NCBI RefSeq assembly: GCF_000744705.1
Contig: NZ_JQML01000001.1
Location: 5,280,017 to 5,344,016, forward strand
Source of the DNA: Streptacidiphilus albus JL83
Lineage (GTDB): Bacteria > Actinomycetota > Actinomycetes > Streptomycetales > Streptomycetaceae
DNA: 64,000 bases
Direction: 5' to 3'
The notes under the pieces were generated by a model, which saw only the letters and a list, made by a program, of their open reading frames with translations, did no database searches and was not told where the DNA came from. Made by a program: the position numbers and the translations under genes. Within the stretch, counting starts at the first letter, position 1, and each line of letters begins with the position of its first letter. Positions 25,184 to 34,667 of this stretch are shown here, piece by piece.

Positions 25184-25206
25184 GGCCCGGCCACTGCGGC
25201 CGGGCC
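25184..25206. terminator. Hairpin between convergent trxA and tetR
   Basis: GGCCCGGCC-actgc-GGCCGGGCC, a perfect 9-bp stem directly before the stop codon of the TetR gene; likely acts in both directions. Confidence 0.7.
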
Positions 25207-25207
25207 G

Positions 25208-25813
25208 TTACGGCCGGGCCGACCAGGAGCGCTGCGGCCGGTACTCGACTACCGTCAGCGCGATGGCGACATGGCGGTCCACCAGCGAGTCCAGGCTCAG
25301 CTCGCCGCCGTCGGGGCGGAACCACTGGGAGACCGCGTTGCACATGGCGATCACGGTCCGGCGGGCCTCGTCCGGGTACGGGGTGAGGAAGACGCCCAGT
25401 TCGACGCCGGCGTCGATGGCGTCCCGGAACAGGTTGGTGGCCTCGGCCTGGCGCGCGCTGTAGCGGGCCAGCCGGTCCGGGTCGAGGCTGCGCTCCTCGG
25501 ACAGCAGGATGTTGCTCCGGGCGTGGTGCTCCGCGCGGAACCGGGTGGTGGCGGCGACCACGGCGGACAGCCGGTCGGCCGGTTCCGTGCCGACCTGTTC
25601 CAGGGCGGCCGAGCAGGCGGCGAAGTAGGCGTCCATGCCCTCGTCGAGCAGCGCATGGAGCAGTTCCTGCTTGCCCGAGTAGTAGTGGTACATCGCCGAC
25701 AGGCTCATCCCGGCGCGCTGGGCGATGTTCCGGATCGAGGCGCTGCCGAAGCCACGGGCGGCGAACTCCTCGCGGGCGGCCTCCAGCAGGGCGGTCTGTC
25801 CGGCAGGTCGCAT
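25208..25813 (-). CDS. TetR-family regulator
   Basis: 201 residues from ATG 25813, with AAGGA five bases before. HTH: TALLEAAREEFAARGFGSASIRNIAQRAGMSLSAMYHYYSGKQELL. The C-terminal domain (FLTPYPDEARRTVIAMCNAVSQWF) resembles TetR proteins controlling acyl-CoA or lipid catabolism (KstR2/FadR-like), in keeping with the divergent DUF35 gene, which belongs to acyl-CoA enzyme systems. Regulation of that gene is inferred from layout and from the AACGATCGTT palindrome upstream. Confidence 0.85.
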   Translation of the reverse strand: MRPAGQTALLEAAREEFAARGFGSASIRNIAQRAGMSLSAMYHYYSGKQELLHALLDEGMDAYFAACSAALEQVGTEPADRLSAVVAATTRFRAEHHARSNILLSEERSLDPDRLARYSARQAEATNLFRDAIDAGVELGVFLTPYPDEARRTVIAMCNAVSQWFRPDGGELSLDSLVDRHVAIALTVVEYRPQRSWSARP

Positions 25814-25919
25814 GGGGATCCTTGCTGAAGGTGACTGATCGGTCGTTCGGATCCTAGCCCGGATCGGCCCGGTCGAGTCCGCCACGCCTCTGGACAGTGC
25901 CGCCGGGTACGCATAGCTT

Positions 25920-25929
25920 AACGATCGTT
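25920..25929. promoter_or_regulatory. Palindrome AACGATCGTT, candidate TetR operator
   Basis: A perfect 10-bp palindrome 39 bp upstream of the DUF35 gene. A related GATCGGTCGTTCGGAT sequence lies close to the regulator start (about 25831-25855). Confidence 0.5.
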
Positions 25930-25967
25930 CGTGAAGACGAGATCATTCTGCCGCCGCAGGAGCCCTG

Positions 25968-26342
25968 ATGACCGTGCACACCGACGACCCCGCCGGAATC
26001 TTCCAGGACGGCCTCGCCCGGGGCGAGCTCCGCTACCAGCGCTGCCGATGGTGCGACGACCGCTCCGCCCGGGTCCGGCTGCTGTGCGCGACCTGCGGTG
26101 GCACGGACTTCGCCTGGGAGTGCAGCAGCGGGCAGGGGCGGATCTACCGGATCCCCGATCCGGCCGGCGCCGCCGAGGCCGGGCGCACCGTGGTGATCGA
26201 GCTGGAAGAGGGCTTCCGGATGAACGCCCGGCTCGCGGCCGTCCCGGCCCACCGGCTGTGGGCGGGGGCGCCGGTGTGCCTGGACGTCGCCGCCGCGGAC
26301 GGCGGGGCGCTGCGCCCGGTCTTCCGTCCGGTTGCCGCCTGA
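25968..26342 (+). CDS. DUF35-type zinc-ribbon/OB-fold protein
   Basis: 124 residues; AGGAG precedes ATG 25968. The zinc ribbon uses two pairs, CRWC (about 28-31) and CATC (about 44-47), followed by an OB fold (GQGRIYRIPDP, VVIELEEGFRMNARLA). Such proteins partner thiolase or acyl-CoA processing enzymes and help bind CoA. No thiolase lies beside it here, which is unusual, because DUF35 genes usually adjoin one. Divergent from a TetR. Confidence 0.82.
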   Translation: MTVHTDDPAGIFQDGLARGELRYQRCRWCDDRSARVRLLCATCGGTDFAWECSSGQGRIYRIPDPAGAAEAGRTVVIELEEGFRMNARLAAVPAHRLWAGAPVCLDVAAADGGALRPVFRPVAA

Positions 26343-26457
26343 CCCGGACCGGATGCACGCTGGGCGCAGTGTTGAGCGCTGAAACCTGTGGGTGTTCCTG
26401 TCCGTCTCTACAGTTGGCACTTGACTGACGCGTCGTCTCACCCCAGGGGGCTGTTCC

Positions 26458-26880
26458 ATGAAGAACACCACAGGCATCGTTCGGCACCGCGCGCTCGTCC
26501 GGCGCGTCGCCTCGGCCGCCGCCGTCGCTGCCGTCGTGGTCGGGGGCCTGGCCGTCGGTGCGGGGTCGGCCTCGGCCAAGTCGGCGATCGACATCGGCGT
26601 GCGCAGCCACAGTGTCGCGGTCGGCCAGTCGGTCCAGGTGACCGCGACCGGCAACAGCGACGACTTCGGCCCCACCCCCATCCGGCTGTGCATCGACGAG
26701 CGGAGCGGTTCCGGCGCCTGGCGACAGCTGGGCTGCGCTCCCGCCGGAACGTTCAGCCTTGACGCCAAGGCCCAGCAGCGGGGCGAACTCCAGCTCCGTG
26801 CACAGCTGTTCGGGATCTTCGGCCCGCACCACGCGGTGCTGGACCGCACCTCGGGCGCCGTGGACGTCCGGGTGCACTGA
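26458..26880 (+). CDS. Small secreted protein
   Basis: 140 residues with a clear Sec signal peptide (RRVASAAAVAAVVVGGLAV, cleavage after GSASA near 40). The mature 100-residue part has two Cys (LCIDE, LGCAP) that could pair, and predicted beta strands (SVAVGQSVQVTATG), like a single Ig-like or inhibitor-type fold. GGGGGCTGTTCC precedes the ATG. No family recognised. Its own promoter region lies in 26343-26457. Confidence 0.75.
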   Translation: MKNTTGIVRHRALVRRVASAAAVAAVVVGGLAVGAGSASAKSAIDIGVRSHSVAVGQSVQVTATGNSDDFGPTPIRLCIDERSGSGAWRQLGCAPAGTFSLDAKAQQRGELQLRAQLFGIFGPHHAVLDRTSGAVDVRVH

Positions 26881-26911
26881 CCCCCTGTGGACGAAATCCT
26901 TACCCTCCTAC

Positions 26912-26930
26912 TAAGGTATGCCTAAGCTTA
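26912..26930. promoter_or_regulatory. DtxR/DmdR-type iron box
   Basis: TAAGGTATGCCTAAGCTTA matches about 13 of 19 positions of the DtxR/IdeR consensus TTAGGTTAGGCTAACCTAA. It is 67 bp upstream of efeUO, an iron importer gene, so iron repression is expected. Confidence 0.7.
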
Positions 26931-26996
26931 GCCCGCCGAAGATCGGCGGGCTGCTGTCGGCATGACCGGGGTGGGCCCGGGGAGGAGTCTCTTTCC

Positions 26997-29126
26997 ATGT
27001 GGGACGACGCGTTTCCCAGCTTTCTGATCGGGCTGCGGGAGGGCCTTGAAGCGGGACTGATCGTCTCCATCCTGGTGGCGACACTGGTCCGCGCCGACCA
27101 GCGGGCACGACTTCCGCAGGTATGGACCGGCGTGCTGGCGGCCATCGCCCTCTCGCTCAGCTTCGGCGCGGTCCTCACCTTCACCGCGGCCAACCTTCCG
27201 ACCAACGCCCAGGAGGCCTTCGGCGGCGCGCTCAGCGTGATCGCCGTGGCCTTCGTCACCGCGATGGTCTTCTGGATGCGGCGCAACGCCCGCAACCTCT
27301 CCGGTGAGATCAAGGAGAAGGTCGCCGCCGCGCTCGCGGTCGGCTCCGGGATGCTCGTGCTCACCAGCTTCCTCGCGGTCGGCCGCGAGGGCCTGGAGAC
27401 CGCGCTCTTCATCTGGACCACGGCGCAGACGGCGGGCAGCTCGACCGGTCCGCTGATCGGCGCGGCCGTCGGCCTGGTGCTCGCGGTGTTGCTCTGCTGG
27501 GCGCTGTACCGGCGGGTGCTGAAGATCAACCTGACCCGCTTCTTCACCTGGACCGGGGTCGGCCTGATCATCGTCGCGGCCGGTGTCCTCGGCTACGGCC
27601 TCCGCGACCTGCAGGAGGGCGGGGTGCTGCCGGGCGGATCCGCGTTCGCCTTCAACCTCGGCGGCAGCATCGACGCCAACTCCTGGTACGCGACCCTGGT
27701 GCAGGGCGTCTTCAACCTGACGACCGAGATGACCTGGCTGCAGATCACCGCCTACGTCCTCTATCTGGCGATCGTGATGACGCTCTTCGTCCGGGGTGTG
27801 CGGACACCTGCGCCCGCAGCCGCTCCGGCCGCCGCACCCGCCCCGGTGGCCGAGCCCGCTGCTGAGCCGGAGGCCGCCGAGGCCGCCGCCGAGCCCGCCG
27901 CCGCCGAGCCCGCCACCGCCGAGCCCGCCACCACCGAGCCCGCCGTCACCGAGCCCGCCGCGTCGGGCGGTCGGCCGCGCTGGCTGGTGCCGACCGCGAT
28001 CGTCGCGGTGCCGGCCGTCGTCGCCGGGATCGTCATCGCCGCCGGTGACGGCAAGCCCGCCGCCTCGGCCACCGTCACCGTCTCGCAGAGCGCTTGCGGC
28101 CAGGGTTTCACCACGCCCAAGCCGGGCCAGCAGGTCTTCCAGATGAAGAACAGCGGCAGCCAGACCTCCGAGGTCTACCTGATCAACCCGACCACCAACG
28201 CCGTCTACGGCGAGGTCGAGGGGATCGCACCGGGCACCACCCGGGCGCTCACCGCCACCATCGGCAGCGGCGACTACGCCTGGCGCTGCGTGCCGACCTC
28301 CGGAAAGGCCGTCACCTCGGCGACCGTCCACGTCACCGGCGGCAGCGCCGTGGCCGCCGTACTGCCGCTGGCCGCCGCCGACCTGGACGCGCCGCTCGCC
28401 GCCTACAAGGCCTACGTCAACGCCGGTCTGGCCACTCTGGTCCCGGAGACGCAGAAGGTCGCCGCCGACATCCACGCCGGCAACCTGACTGCGGCCAAGG
28501 CCGACTGGCTCACCGCGCACCTCCAGTACTCCTCGCTCGGCGCCGCCTACGGCACCTTCGAGGACTTCGACAAGGCGATCAACGGCCGGGCCGACGGCCT
28601 GCCGCTGGGCGTGCAGGACCCGGGCTTCACCGGCTTCCACCGGCTGGAGTACGGACTGTGGCACGGTGAGTCCGCGCAGAGCCTGGCCCCGGTCGCGGAC
28701 AAGCTGGTGGTCAGTGCGACCGGGCTGCAGAAGGCCTTCCCGACCCAGGACTTCGACCCGACCGACCTCCCGCTGCGCACCCACGAGATCCTGGAGAACT
28801 CGCTCCAGTTCGAGCTCACCGCCGACACCGACGAGGGCAGCGGCAGCAACCTGGCCACCGTCCGGGCCAACCTGGCCGGCACCCAGGAACTGCTCACCGT
28901 CCTGCGCCCGCTGATCAGCGAGCGCAGCCCGGGCCTGCTCGCCACCGTGGACGCCGACATCAGCCGGGTCACCGGGCTGCTCGCCGCCCAGGACACCGCC
29001 GCCGGCTGGACCCCGGTCGAACAGCTCGCACCGGTTGCCCGGGAGACGCTGAACGGCGCCGTCGGCCAGCTGCTCGAAGACCTCTCGCCCATCCCCGACC
29101 TGCTTGAGATCCGGAAGTCCGCCTGA
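26997..29126 (+). CDS. Fused EfeU-EfeO ferrous iron uptake protein
   Basis: 709 residues. Residues 1-265 are an FTR1/EfeU permease with seven membrane segments and both REGLE iron-binding motifs (LREGLEAGL near 15, [10 protein letters not shown] near 128). An Ala/Pro/Glu repeat linker at about 270-325 and another membrane segment ([19 protein letters not shown]) follow. Then comes an EfeO part: a cupredoxin-like domain ([13 protein letters not shown] ... DYAWRCVP) and an M75/imelysin domain with [11 protein letters not shown] (HxxE near 547). EfeU imports iron and EfeO delivers it from outside; in E. coli they are separate. efeB overlaps the stop by one base. The iron box upstream fits iron regulation. 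Confidence 0.9.
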   Translation: MWDDAFPSFLIGLREGLEAGLIVSILVATLVRADQRARLPQVWTGVLAAIALSLSFGAVLTFTAANLPTNAQEAFGGALSVIAVAFVTAMVFWMRRNARNLSGEIKEKVAAALAVGSGMLVLTSFLAVGREGLETALFIWTTAQTAGSSTGPLIGAAVGLVLAVLLCWALYRRVLKINLTRFFTWTGVGLIIVAAGVLGYGLRDLQEGGVLPGGSAFAFNLGGSIDANSWYATLVQGVFNLTTEMTWLQITAYVLYLAIVMTLFVRGVRTPAPAAAPAAAPAPVAEPAAEPEAAEAAAEPAAAEPATAEPATTEPAVTEPAASGGRPRWLVPTAIVAVPAVVAGIVIAAGDGKPAASATVTVSQSACGQGFTTPKPGQQVFQMKNSGSQTSEVYLINPTTNAVYGEVEGIAPGTTRALTATIGSGDYAWRCVPTSGKAVTSATVHVTGGSAVAAVLPLAAADLDAPLAAYKAYVNAGLATLVPETQKVAADIHAGNLTAAKADWLTAHLQYSSLGAAYGTFEDFDKAINGRADGLPLGVQDPGFTGFHRLEYGLWHGESAQSLAPVADKLVVSATGLQKAFPTQDFDPTDLPLRTHEILENSLQFELTADTDEGSGSNLATVRANLAGTQELLTVLRPLISERSPGLLATVDADISRVTGLLAAQDTAAGWTPVEQLAPVARETLNGAVGQLLEDLSPIPDLLEIRKSA

Positions 29127-30457
29127 TGACTGATCACATTCAGAGCCCCGTCGACCAGCCCTCGGCGCAGCCGGGCGCCACGGACGCCTCCGCCACCGGC
29201 TCCTGCCCGTTCGGGTTCGGCACCTCCCGGCGCACCGTGATCCTCGGTTCCGGGGCTGTCGGTGCGGCGGTCGCCGCCGGCGCGATCGGCTTCGGCGCCG
29301 CCCCGGCCGCGGCCGACAGCGCCGGCGGGACGAGCGGCAGCGACGACGGCGGCGCGGTCGCCTTCTACGGCGAGCACCAGGCGGGGATCACCAACCCCAA
29401 CCCGGCCTACGCGATCTTCCTCTCCTGCGACGTGATCGCCCCGGACCGCGCGGGCCTGGAGGCGCTGCTGCGCACCCTCACCACCCGGATCGCCTTCCTG
29501 ACCTCCGGCGGCACCCCGCCGGACCTGGGCGTCGGCGCGCCGCCCGCGGACAACGGGATCCTGGGCCCGACGGTCCCGGCCGACGAGCTGACGGTCACCG
29601 TGGGCGTCGGCGCCTCGCTCTTCGACGCACGCTACGGGCTGGCGGCGCTCAAGCCGCGCAAGCTCACCCCGATGAAGACCTTCCCCAACGACAACCTCAA
29701 GGCCGCCGAGTGCCACGGCGACCTCTCGCTGCAGATCTGCGGCGGCCACCAGGACACCGTGCTGCACGCGATGCGCGACATCGCCAAGCACACCCGGGGC
29801 CAGATGCAGATCAAGTGGCGCATCGACGGCTTCGCCAACGCCCCGCGTCCGACCGGCACCCAGCGCAACCTGCTGGGCTTCAAGGACGGCATCGCCAACC
29901 CGGACACCAGCTCCAGCCGCGAGATGAACCAGCTGGTCTGGGTGGACTCCGGCAGCTCCGAGCCGGCCTGGGCGGTCGGCGGCAGCTACCAGGTCATCCG
30001 CATCATCCGGATGCTGGTGGAGTTCTGGGACCGGGTCTCGCTGAACGAGCAGGAGCTGATGTTCGGCCGCCGCAAGGACACCGGCGCGCCGCTCGACGGC
30101 ACCCAGGAGACCGACATCCCCGACTACGCCAAGGACCCGGACGGCAACGCGATCCCGCTGGACGCCCACATCCGGATCGCCAACCCGCGCACGGCCAAGA
30201 CCGACGACTCGCGGATCCTGCGCCGGGGCTACAACTACGACCGGGGCATCGACAGCGTCGGCAACCTGGACATGGGCCTGGCCTTCTGCTGCTACCAGCA
30301 GGACGTGCAGCGGCAGTTCGAGGCGGTGCAGACCCGACTGATCGACGAGCCGCTGGTGGACTACATCTCGCCGACCGGCGGCGGGTACTTCTACGTCCTG
30401 CCGGGCGTGCGGAACTCCGCCGACTGGCTCGGACGGGGGCTGCTCTCGGCGAGCTGA
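29126..30457 (+). CDS. efeB: EfeB-type deferrochelatase / Dyp peroxidase
   Basis: 443 residues. A Tat signal (SRRTVILG then a hydrophobic stretch to AAPAAA near 62) marks export of a folded haem protein. The Dyp family signature GFKDGIANP (catalytic Asp) lies near 250; the haem-ligand His region is [10 protein letters not shown] near 352, with the following Arg. EfeB oxidises iron or extracts iron from haem for the EfeUO importer. ATG overlaps the efeUO stop (TGATG), so the genes are translationally coupled. Confidence 0.92.
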   Translation: MTDHIQSPVDQPSAQPGATDASATGSCPFGFGTSRRTVILGSGAVGAAVAAGAIGFGAAPAAADSAGGTSGSDDGGAVAFYGEHQAGITNPNPAYAIFLSCDVIAPDRAGLEALLRTLTTRIAFLTSGGTPPDLGVGAPPADNGILGPTVPADELTVTVGVGASLFDARYGLAALKPRKLTPMKTFPNDNLKAAECHGDLSLQICGGHQDTVLHAMRDIAKHTRGQMQIKWRIDGFANAPRPTGTQRNLLGFKDGIANPDTSSSREMNQLVWVDSGSSEPAWAVGGSYQVIRIIRMLVEFWDRVSLNEQELMFGRRKDTGAPLDGTQETDIPDYAKDPDGNAIPLDAHIRIANPRTAKTDDSRILRRGYNYDRGIDSVGNLDMGLAFCCYQQDVQRQFEAVQTRLIDEPLVDYISPTGGGYFYVLPGVRNSADWLGRGLLSAS

Positions 30458-30589
30458 GCAGCGGCGTTCCCCGGTTGTCGGTGGCACTCGGTACTGTGCG
30501 TGTCTGCTGGGGAACGCAGCGTCGGCCTCCGCCCGGAACCGTGGTGGCCCGCGCGTGCGTCCTGGAGGACACACGAACGGGAGCACGCC

Positions 30590-30829
30590 ATGTCCGCAAC
30601 ACTCGTCGGCACCGACAGCCGGGCCGGGACCGTTGGCACGGTTGGCACCAGCGCCTGCCGCCTCTGCCCGCCCCGGGGCGGCGTCGTGGTCGCGACCTAC
30701 GCCGGGGACGGCCCTCCACACCGGGCCGAGCACCGTGCCGAGGAGGAGGCCGAGGCCACCGGGCTTCCGCACCACGACCACTACGACCCCTCGCTGGACG
30801 CCTTTGTGGTGATCCGTCACCAGGAGTGA
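30590..30829 (+). CDS. Small hypothetical protein
   Basis: ATG 30590 with GGGAGC upstream; 79 residues. The sequence begins SATLVGTDSRAGTVGTV and has ACRLCPP, then DHYDPSLDAFVVIRHQE. I do not recognise a family. G/C third-position bias and the ribosome site support coding; a strong terminator follows at 30888. Nothing else is seen between efeB and this gene. Confidence 0.5.
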   Translation: MSATLVGTDSRAGTVGTVGTSACRLCPPRGGVVVATYAGDGPPHRAEHRAEEEAEATGLPHHDHYDPSLDAFVVIRHQE

Positions 30830-30887
30830 ACCCGGCCCCGGGGGCTCCGGTCCCGGAAGGCCCCCGGGCCCGGAACGAGCATGGGTA

Positions 30888-30920
30888 GGGGGCCGACAGC
30901 CCCATCTGCTGTCGGCCCCC
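30888..30920 (+). terminator. Hairpin terminator
   Basis: Perfect 13-bp stem GGGGGCCGACAGC / GCTGTCGGCCCCC with a 7-base loop, after the small gene and the efe operon. No coding sequence is seen in 30921-31056. Confidence 0.8.
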
Positions 30921-31056
30921 GGGTGGTGCCTGACCCTGTCCGCGCCGTCGGCCGCCGCTGCCGCGCGCCCGCCCTGGCGCTGGTAGGGCGGGGTACGCGT
31001 GCGGGCCGGCCGGTGCGGTCGGCGTTCCGGACCGGTCGGAACGGTCCGGAACGCCG

Positions 31057-31365
31057 TCAGTAGTAGAGCTCGGCTGCCAGCCGGTTGCTGTTGGCCTGTC
31101 CGCTGCCGACCGTGCCGGTGTTGCCCCTCACCCCGGCCGTGTTGCCGGAGTTGGCCGCGCCGCCGCCGGTGGCGGTCTGCTGGGCGGCGTGCGCGTTGCC
31201 GTCGACCGAGCCGAGGAGGTTGCCGGAGTCCTCGTTGCTGACAACGCTGCCGTTGGACTGCTGGGTGGCGGACGAGCCGTTCCCGATGGCCGAGGCCGTG
31301 CCGATGCCCAGGCACATGCAGGCGGCGAGGGCGGCGAAGGCCGTGAAGATGCGGATGCGGGACAC
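31057..31365 (-). CDS. Small secreted Gly/Asn/Ser-rich protein
   Basis: GTG 31365 after GGAGACCTT; 102 residues. Signal peptide SRIRIFTAFAALAACMCLGIGTASA, then a low-complexity mature part with GNGSS, GNLLG, GNAHAAQQ, GNTAG, RGNTGTVGSGQANSN and a terminal AELYY. Resembles short Streptomyces surface proteins in composition only; it lacks the chaplin cysteines and length. Function unknown; it should be outside the cell. Confidence 0.65.
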   Translation of the reverse strand: MSRIRIFTAFAALAACMCLGIGTASAIGNGSSATQQSNGSVVSNEDSGNLLGSVDGNAHAAQQTATGGGAANSGNTAGVRGNTGTVGSGQANSNRLAAELYY

Positions 31366-31553
31366 AAGGTCTCCCTGAGAGTGGAGAAGCGGTGGTGACG
31401 CCGGGGCTGGCCATCCCCTGGGCGTCGAGATCCTGACTGACGTCGCGTAACCAGCATTCACCAACAAGTCGACAAAGTTCCATCTCGATTGGTAAATATC
31501 CCCCATAGGAGTCAGTAACCTATTCCTGACCCCTTGTCCCGCCCCGTTCCGGC

Positions 31554-31570
31554 GTCAATCGCCGATTGAC
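31554..31570. promoter_or_regulatory. Palindrome GTCAATC-GCC-GATTGAC
   Basis: A perfect 7-bp inverted repeat with a 3-base centre, 49 bp upstream of the ThrE-family start; possible operator. The rest of 31366-31618 holds no gene. Confidence 0.45.
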
Positions 31571-31618
31571 CGAGGGGCGTGCGCCGCGATCGTGCGCCGT
31601 CCAGCCTGATCGGGCAAG

Positions 31619-33415
31619 GTGGTGACGCAGACCCACAACAGCAGGTGCGGCGAGGAGCAGAGGGTGCCCGAGGGGAAGAGGCCAGGCCGACGTGTGCGGC
31701 GCGCGCACCCGGGGCGGAAGCCGGTTCCGCCGACGCCCGGCGGCGACTCCCCCGAGGTCGGGACGCCGCTGGTCGCGACCACCGGGGCGGGTGAGCCCTT
31801 CCCGGCGGAGCACGAGGACGGGCCGCGCGCCGTCACCCCCGGACTGCTCGGCCCCGCCGGGCCGGTCGTCGGCACCACCCCCGCCTCCCTGGAGCAGCAG
31901 CCGCTGACCGCCCCGCCCACGGGTTCCGAGTCGCCCGCGCCGCCGCCCCAGGACTGGGCCGTCCTCGGCTACACGCCCCCGGCCGGCATCTCGGTCGCCC
32001 AACTGCGCCTGGGCGCCGCGCCCTGGCCGGACCGGATGCGCACCCTGCTGCGCACCCCCATGTCCGAGCGCCCGGTGCTGGAACGCGGCACCCAGGCCGA
32101 GCCGCACGAGGTCGGCCCCAACGTCCCGCGCATCCTCGACCTGACGCTCCGTATCGGCGAGCTGCTGCTCGCCAGCGGGGAGAGCGCCGAGGACGTCGAG
32201 GCGGCGATGCTGGGCGTCAGCCACGCCTTCGGCCTCGACCGCTGCGAGCCCCAGGTCACCTTCACCCTGATCTCCATCTCCTACCTGCCCTCCCTGGTCG
32301 ACCCCCCGGTCACCGCCTCCCGGGTGGTGCGTCGGCGCGGCTCCGACTACACCCGGCTGGCGTCGGTGTACCGGTTGGTGGCGGACATCACCGGGCAGCG
32401 GACCAGCCTGGAGGACGCGTACCGGCGGCTGGCCGAGATCCGGCGCAACCGGCACCCCTACCCGCCGTGGCTGCTCTCGCTGGCGACCGGGATGCTGGCC
32501 GGCTCGGCGACGCTGCTGGTCGGCGGCCGGGCCGACCCGCAGGCCGTGCTGCTCTTCGTCAGCGCCTTCTTCGCCTCCATCATCGGCGACAAGCTGGCCT
32601 GGGCGATCGCCAGCCGCGGGCTGCCGGAGTTCTACCAGTTCGTGGTCGCGGCGATGCCGGCCGCGACCGTGGGCGTGGTGCTGAACCTCAATCACAGCGG
32701 GCTGCGCGGTTCGGTGGTGATCACCGGTGGGCTGTTCGCGCTGCTCCCGGGCCGGGCCCTGGTCGCCGCCGTCGCCGACGGCCTGACCGGCTTCTACATC
32801 ACGGCCGCCGCCCGGCTGCTGGAGGTGATCTACCTCGTCGTCGGCATCGTGCTGGGGGTGCTCCTGATCCTCTACATCGGCGTCAAGTTCGGCGCCGACC
32901 TGCACCCCGAGCAGAGCCTGGTGACCGGCATCCTGCCGCCGCTGCAGCTGCCCGCGGCGATGGCGCTGACGCTGACCTTCGCGGTGCTGCTGCAGACCTC
33001 GCGCCGGGTGCTGCCGATGGTCACCGTGCTCGGCGGCGTCGGCTGGTCGGTCTACGGGGCGCTGACCGTCCAGGGCCATGTCTCGCCGATCATCGCGACC
33101 GGACTGGCGGCCGGGATGGTCGGCCTCTTCGGGCAGATGGCCTCGCGCTACCGCTACGCTTCGTCCCTGCCGTATGTGACCGCCGCGCTCGGACCACTGC
33201 TCCCGGGCTCCGTGATCTATCTGGGCCTGCTCTCGCTCGCCAGGGGCGAACCGCTGGACGGGCTGATCTCGGTCTCCCGGGCCGCCGCGATCGCGCTCGC
33301 ACTCGCCGTGGGCGTCAACCTCGGTGGGGAGGTCGCCCGGCTGTTCCTGAAGGTCCCGCAGGGCGAGGGCCCCGCGGTGGTGCGCCGCGCGGCCAAGCGC
33401 ACCCGCGGCTTCTGA
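31619..33415 (+). CDS. ThrE-family threonine/serine exporter
   Basis: 598 residues. After a 165-residue Pro/Arg-rich cytoplasmic leader comes the ThrE domain: ILDLTLRIGELLLASGESAEDVEAAM, the usual conserved start, and RLAEIRRNRHPYPPW. About ten membrane segments follow (from LLSLATGMLAGSATLLVGG to VIYLGLLSLARG), covering both ThrE halves in one chain. Exports threonine and serine with proton motive force in Corynebacterium ThrE. GTG 31619 is assumed; GTG 31664 is possible since the leader is variable. 19 bp before the next membrane gene, probably co-transcribed. Confidence 0.85.
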   Translation: MVTQTHNSRCGEEQRVPEGKRPGRRVRRAHPGRKPVPPTPGGDSPEVGTPLVATTGAGEPFPAEHEDGPRAVTPGLLGPAGPVVGTTPASLEQQPLTAPPTGSESPAPPPQDWAVLGYTPPAGISVAQLRLGAAPWPDRMRTLLRTPMSERPVLERGTQAEPHEVGPNVPRILDLTLRIGELLLASGESAEDVEAAMLGVSHAFGLDRCEPQVTFTLISISYLPSLVDPPVTASRVVRRRGSDYTRLASVYRLVADITGQRTSLEDAYRRLAEIRRNRHPYPPWLLSLATGMLAGSATLLVGGRADPQAVLLFVSAFFASIIGDKLAWAIASRGLPEFYQFVVAAMPAATVGVVLNLNHSGLRGSVVITGGLFALLPGRALVAAVADGLTGFYITAAARLLEVIYLVVGIVLGVLLILYIGVKFGADLHPEQSLVTGILPPLQLPAAMALTLTFAVLLQTSRRVLPMVTVLGGVGWSVYGALTVQGHVSPIIATGLAAGMVGLFGQMASRYRYASSLPYVTAALGPLLPGSVIYLGLLSLARGEPLDGLISVSRAAAIALALAVGVNLGGEVARLFLKVPQGEGPAVVRRAAKRTRGF

Positions 33416-33434
33416 GAGAGGGGGCCCGACCACC

Positions 33435-34535
33435 ATGGACGCCAGCCCGGTGCCGACGCCGACCTCGACGCCCTCCCCGGCCCCGGTGCCCGTGCACCAC
33501 CACTTCCACTTCGGCGAGTACTACGTCCACCACATCCAGGACCCGGGCAAGCAGCCGCTCTTCCTGCTGCTGCTCGGCTTCATCGGCTCCTTCCTGTTCA
33601 TCCGCTTCAGCGTGCGGATGATCCGGCGGGGGGTCCGCTGGTGGCCGGGCAATGTCACCCCGGGCGGCCTCCACATCCACCACTTCGTCTTCGGGATCTT
33701 CTTCCTGCTGGTCAGCGGGGTCGGGACGTTCGTGACGGTCGGCACCCATCCGTGGATCGACATCTTCGGTCTGATCTTCGGCATGGGCTGCGGCCTGGTG
33801 CTGGACGAGTTCGCCCTGCTGCTGCACCTGGAGGACGTCTACTGGAGCGAGCAGGGCCGCAAGTCGGTGGACGCGGTCATCGTCGGCATCCTGTTCACCG
33901 GCCTGCTGCTGGTCGGCTACCTGCCGCTGGGCCTGAAGCCGAGCGACCGGGTGCACTGGGGGCTGATCGCCGCGCTCTCGATCAACGCGCTGTTCACCGT
34001 GGTCACCCTGTTCAAGGGAAAGTTCTGGAGCGGGATGATCGGGATCATGGTCCCGGGCGTGTCCTGGGTCGCGGCCGTCCGGCTGGCCCGGCCGAACAGC
34101 CCCTGGGCGCGCTGGCGCTACGCCGACCGCCCCCGCAAGTACGCCCGCGCCCGGCGTCGCGAGGCCCGCTGGCACCGCCGCGGCGACCGGGGCCGGATGT
34201 GGGTGTTCGACCTGATCGCCGGCAAGCCCACGCCGGTCGGCGCCCGTCCCACCCGGGCCCATCTGCTCGCCGAGCGGGTGGCCGACCGGCTCAGCGGCGC
34301 CCTGACGGCACCCGGGGACGCCCACCGCTCGCGCAGCTACCTGCCCTCGGACGAGCAGCGGATCCGCAGCCTGACCCGGCTCAACCGGCTCGCCGCCCGG
34401 CACGCGGCGGTGGCGACCACCGCGCCGCCGAACGCCGAGGCCGCCGCCCGCCGCCGCGAGGCCGCCGCCCGCCGCAGCGCCATCGCCGCCGGCCGCAGCC
34501 GAGGCACCAAGGGCAACCGCCGCGGCCCGTGCTGA
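33435..34535 (+). CDS. Conserved actinobacterial integral membrane protein
   Basis: 366 residues. A Pro/Thr-rich start and His-rich HHHFHFGEYYVHHIQD precede five or six membrane segments (FLLLLGFIGSFLFIRF, FVFGIFFLLVSGVGTFV, IFGLIFGMGCGLVL, AVIVGILFTGLLLVG, LIAALSINALFTVV). GLHIHHFVFG and LDEFALLLHLEDVYW supply a cluster of His and acidic residues in the membrane that could bind a metal. The C-terminal 140 residues are cytoplasmic and Arg/Ala-rich. Function unknown; follows the ThrE gene by 19 bp. Confidence 0.75.
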   Translation: MDASPVPTPTSTPSPAPVPVHHHFHFGEYYVHHIQDPGKQPLFLLLLGFIGSFLFIRFSVRMIRRGVRWWPGNVTPGGLHIHHFVFGIFFLLVSGVGTFVTVGTHPWIDIFGLIFGMGCGLVLDEFALLLHLEDVYWSEQGRKSVDAVIVGILFTGLLLVGYLPLGLKPSDRVHWGLIAALSINALFTVVTLFKGKFWSGMIGIMVPGVSWVAAVRLARPNSPWARWRYADRPRKYARARRREARWHRRGDRGRMWVFDLIAGKPTPVGARPTRAHLLAERVADRLSGALTAPGDAHRSRSYLPSDEQRIRSLTRLNRLAARHAAVATTAPPNAEAAARRREAAARRSAIAAGRSRGTKGNRRGPC

Positions 34536-34592
34536 CGACCGAGGCGTGCCGACGACCGAGGCGTGCCGACGACCGAGGCGTGCCGACGACCG
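34534..34592. repeat. 17-bp tandem repeat over the gene end
   Basis: GACGACCGAGGCGTGCC occurs three times plus 8 bases of a fourth. The first copy begins within the TGA stop codon of the membrane gene. Confidence 0.9.
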
Positions 34593-34667
34593 GCCCGAGC
34601 TGACGCCGCGTCACCCGTGCGGGCCTCCGGGACTGCGGGCCGCCGGGCCCCGGCACAGACTGGAGCG

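Noticed and set aside
31057..31365. Chaplin or rodlin surface protein
   Set aside because: The signal peptide and Gly/Asn-rich composition fit, but the chaplin domain with its two Cys and the rodlin length are missing.
31520..33436. A 638-residue minus-strand protein
   Set aside because: It mirrors the ThrE gene, is rich in Gly/Arg/Asp and has no recognisable motif.
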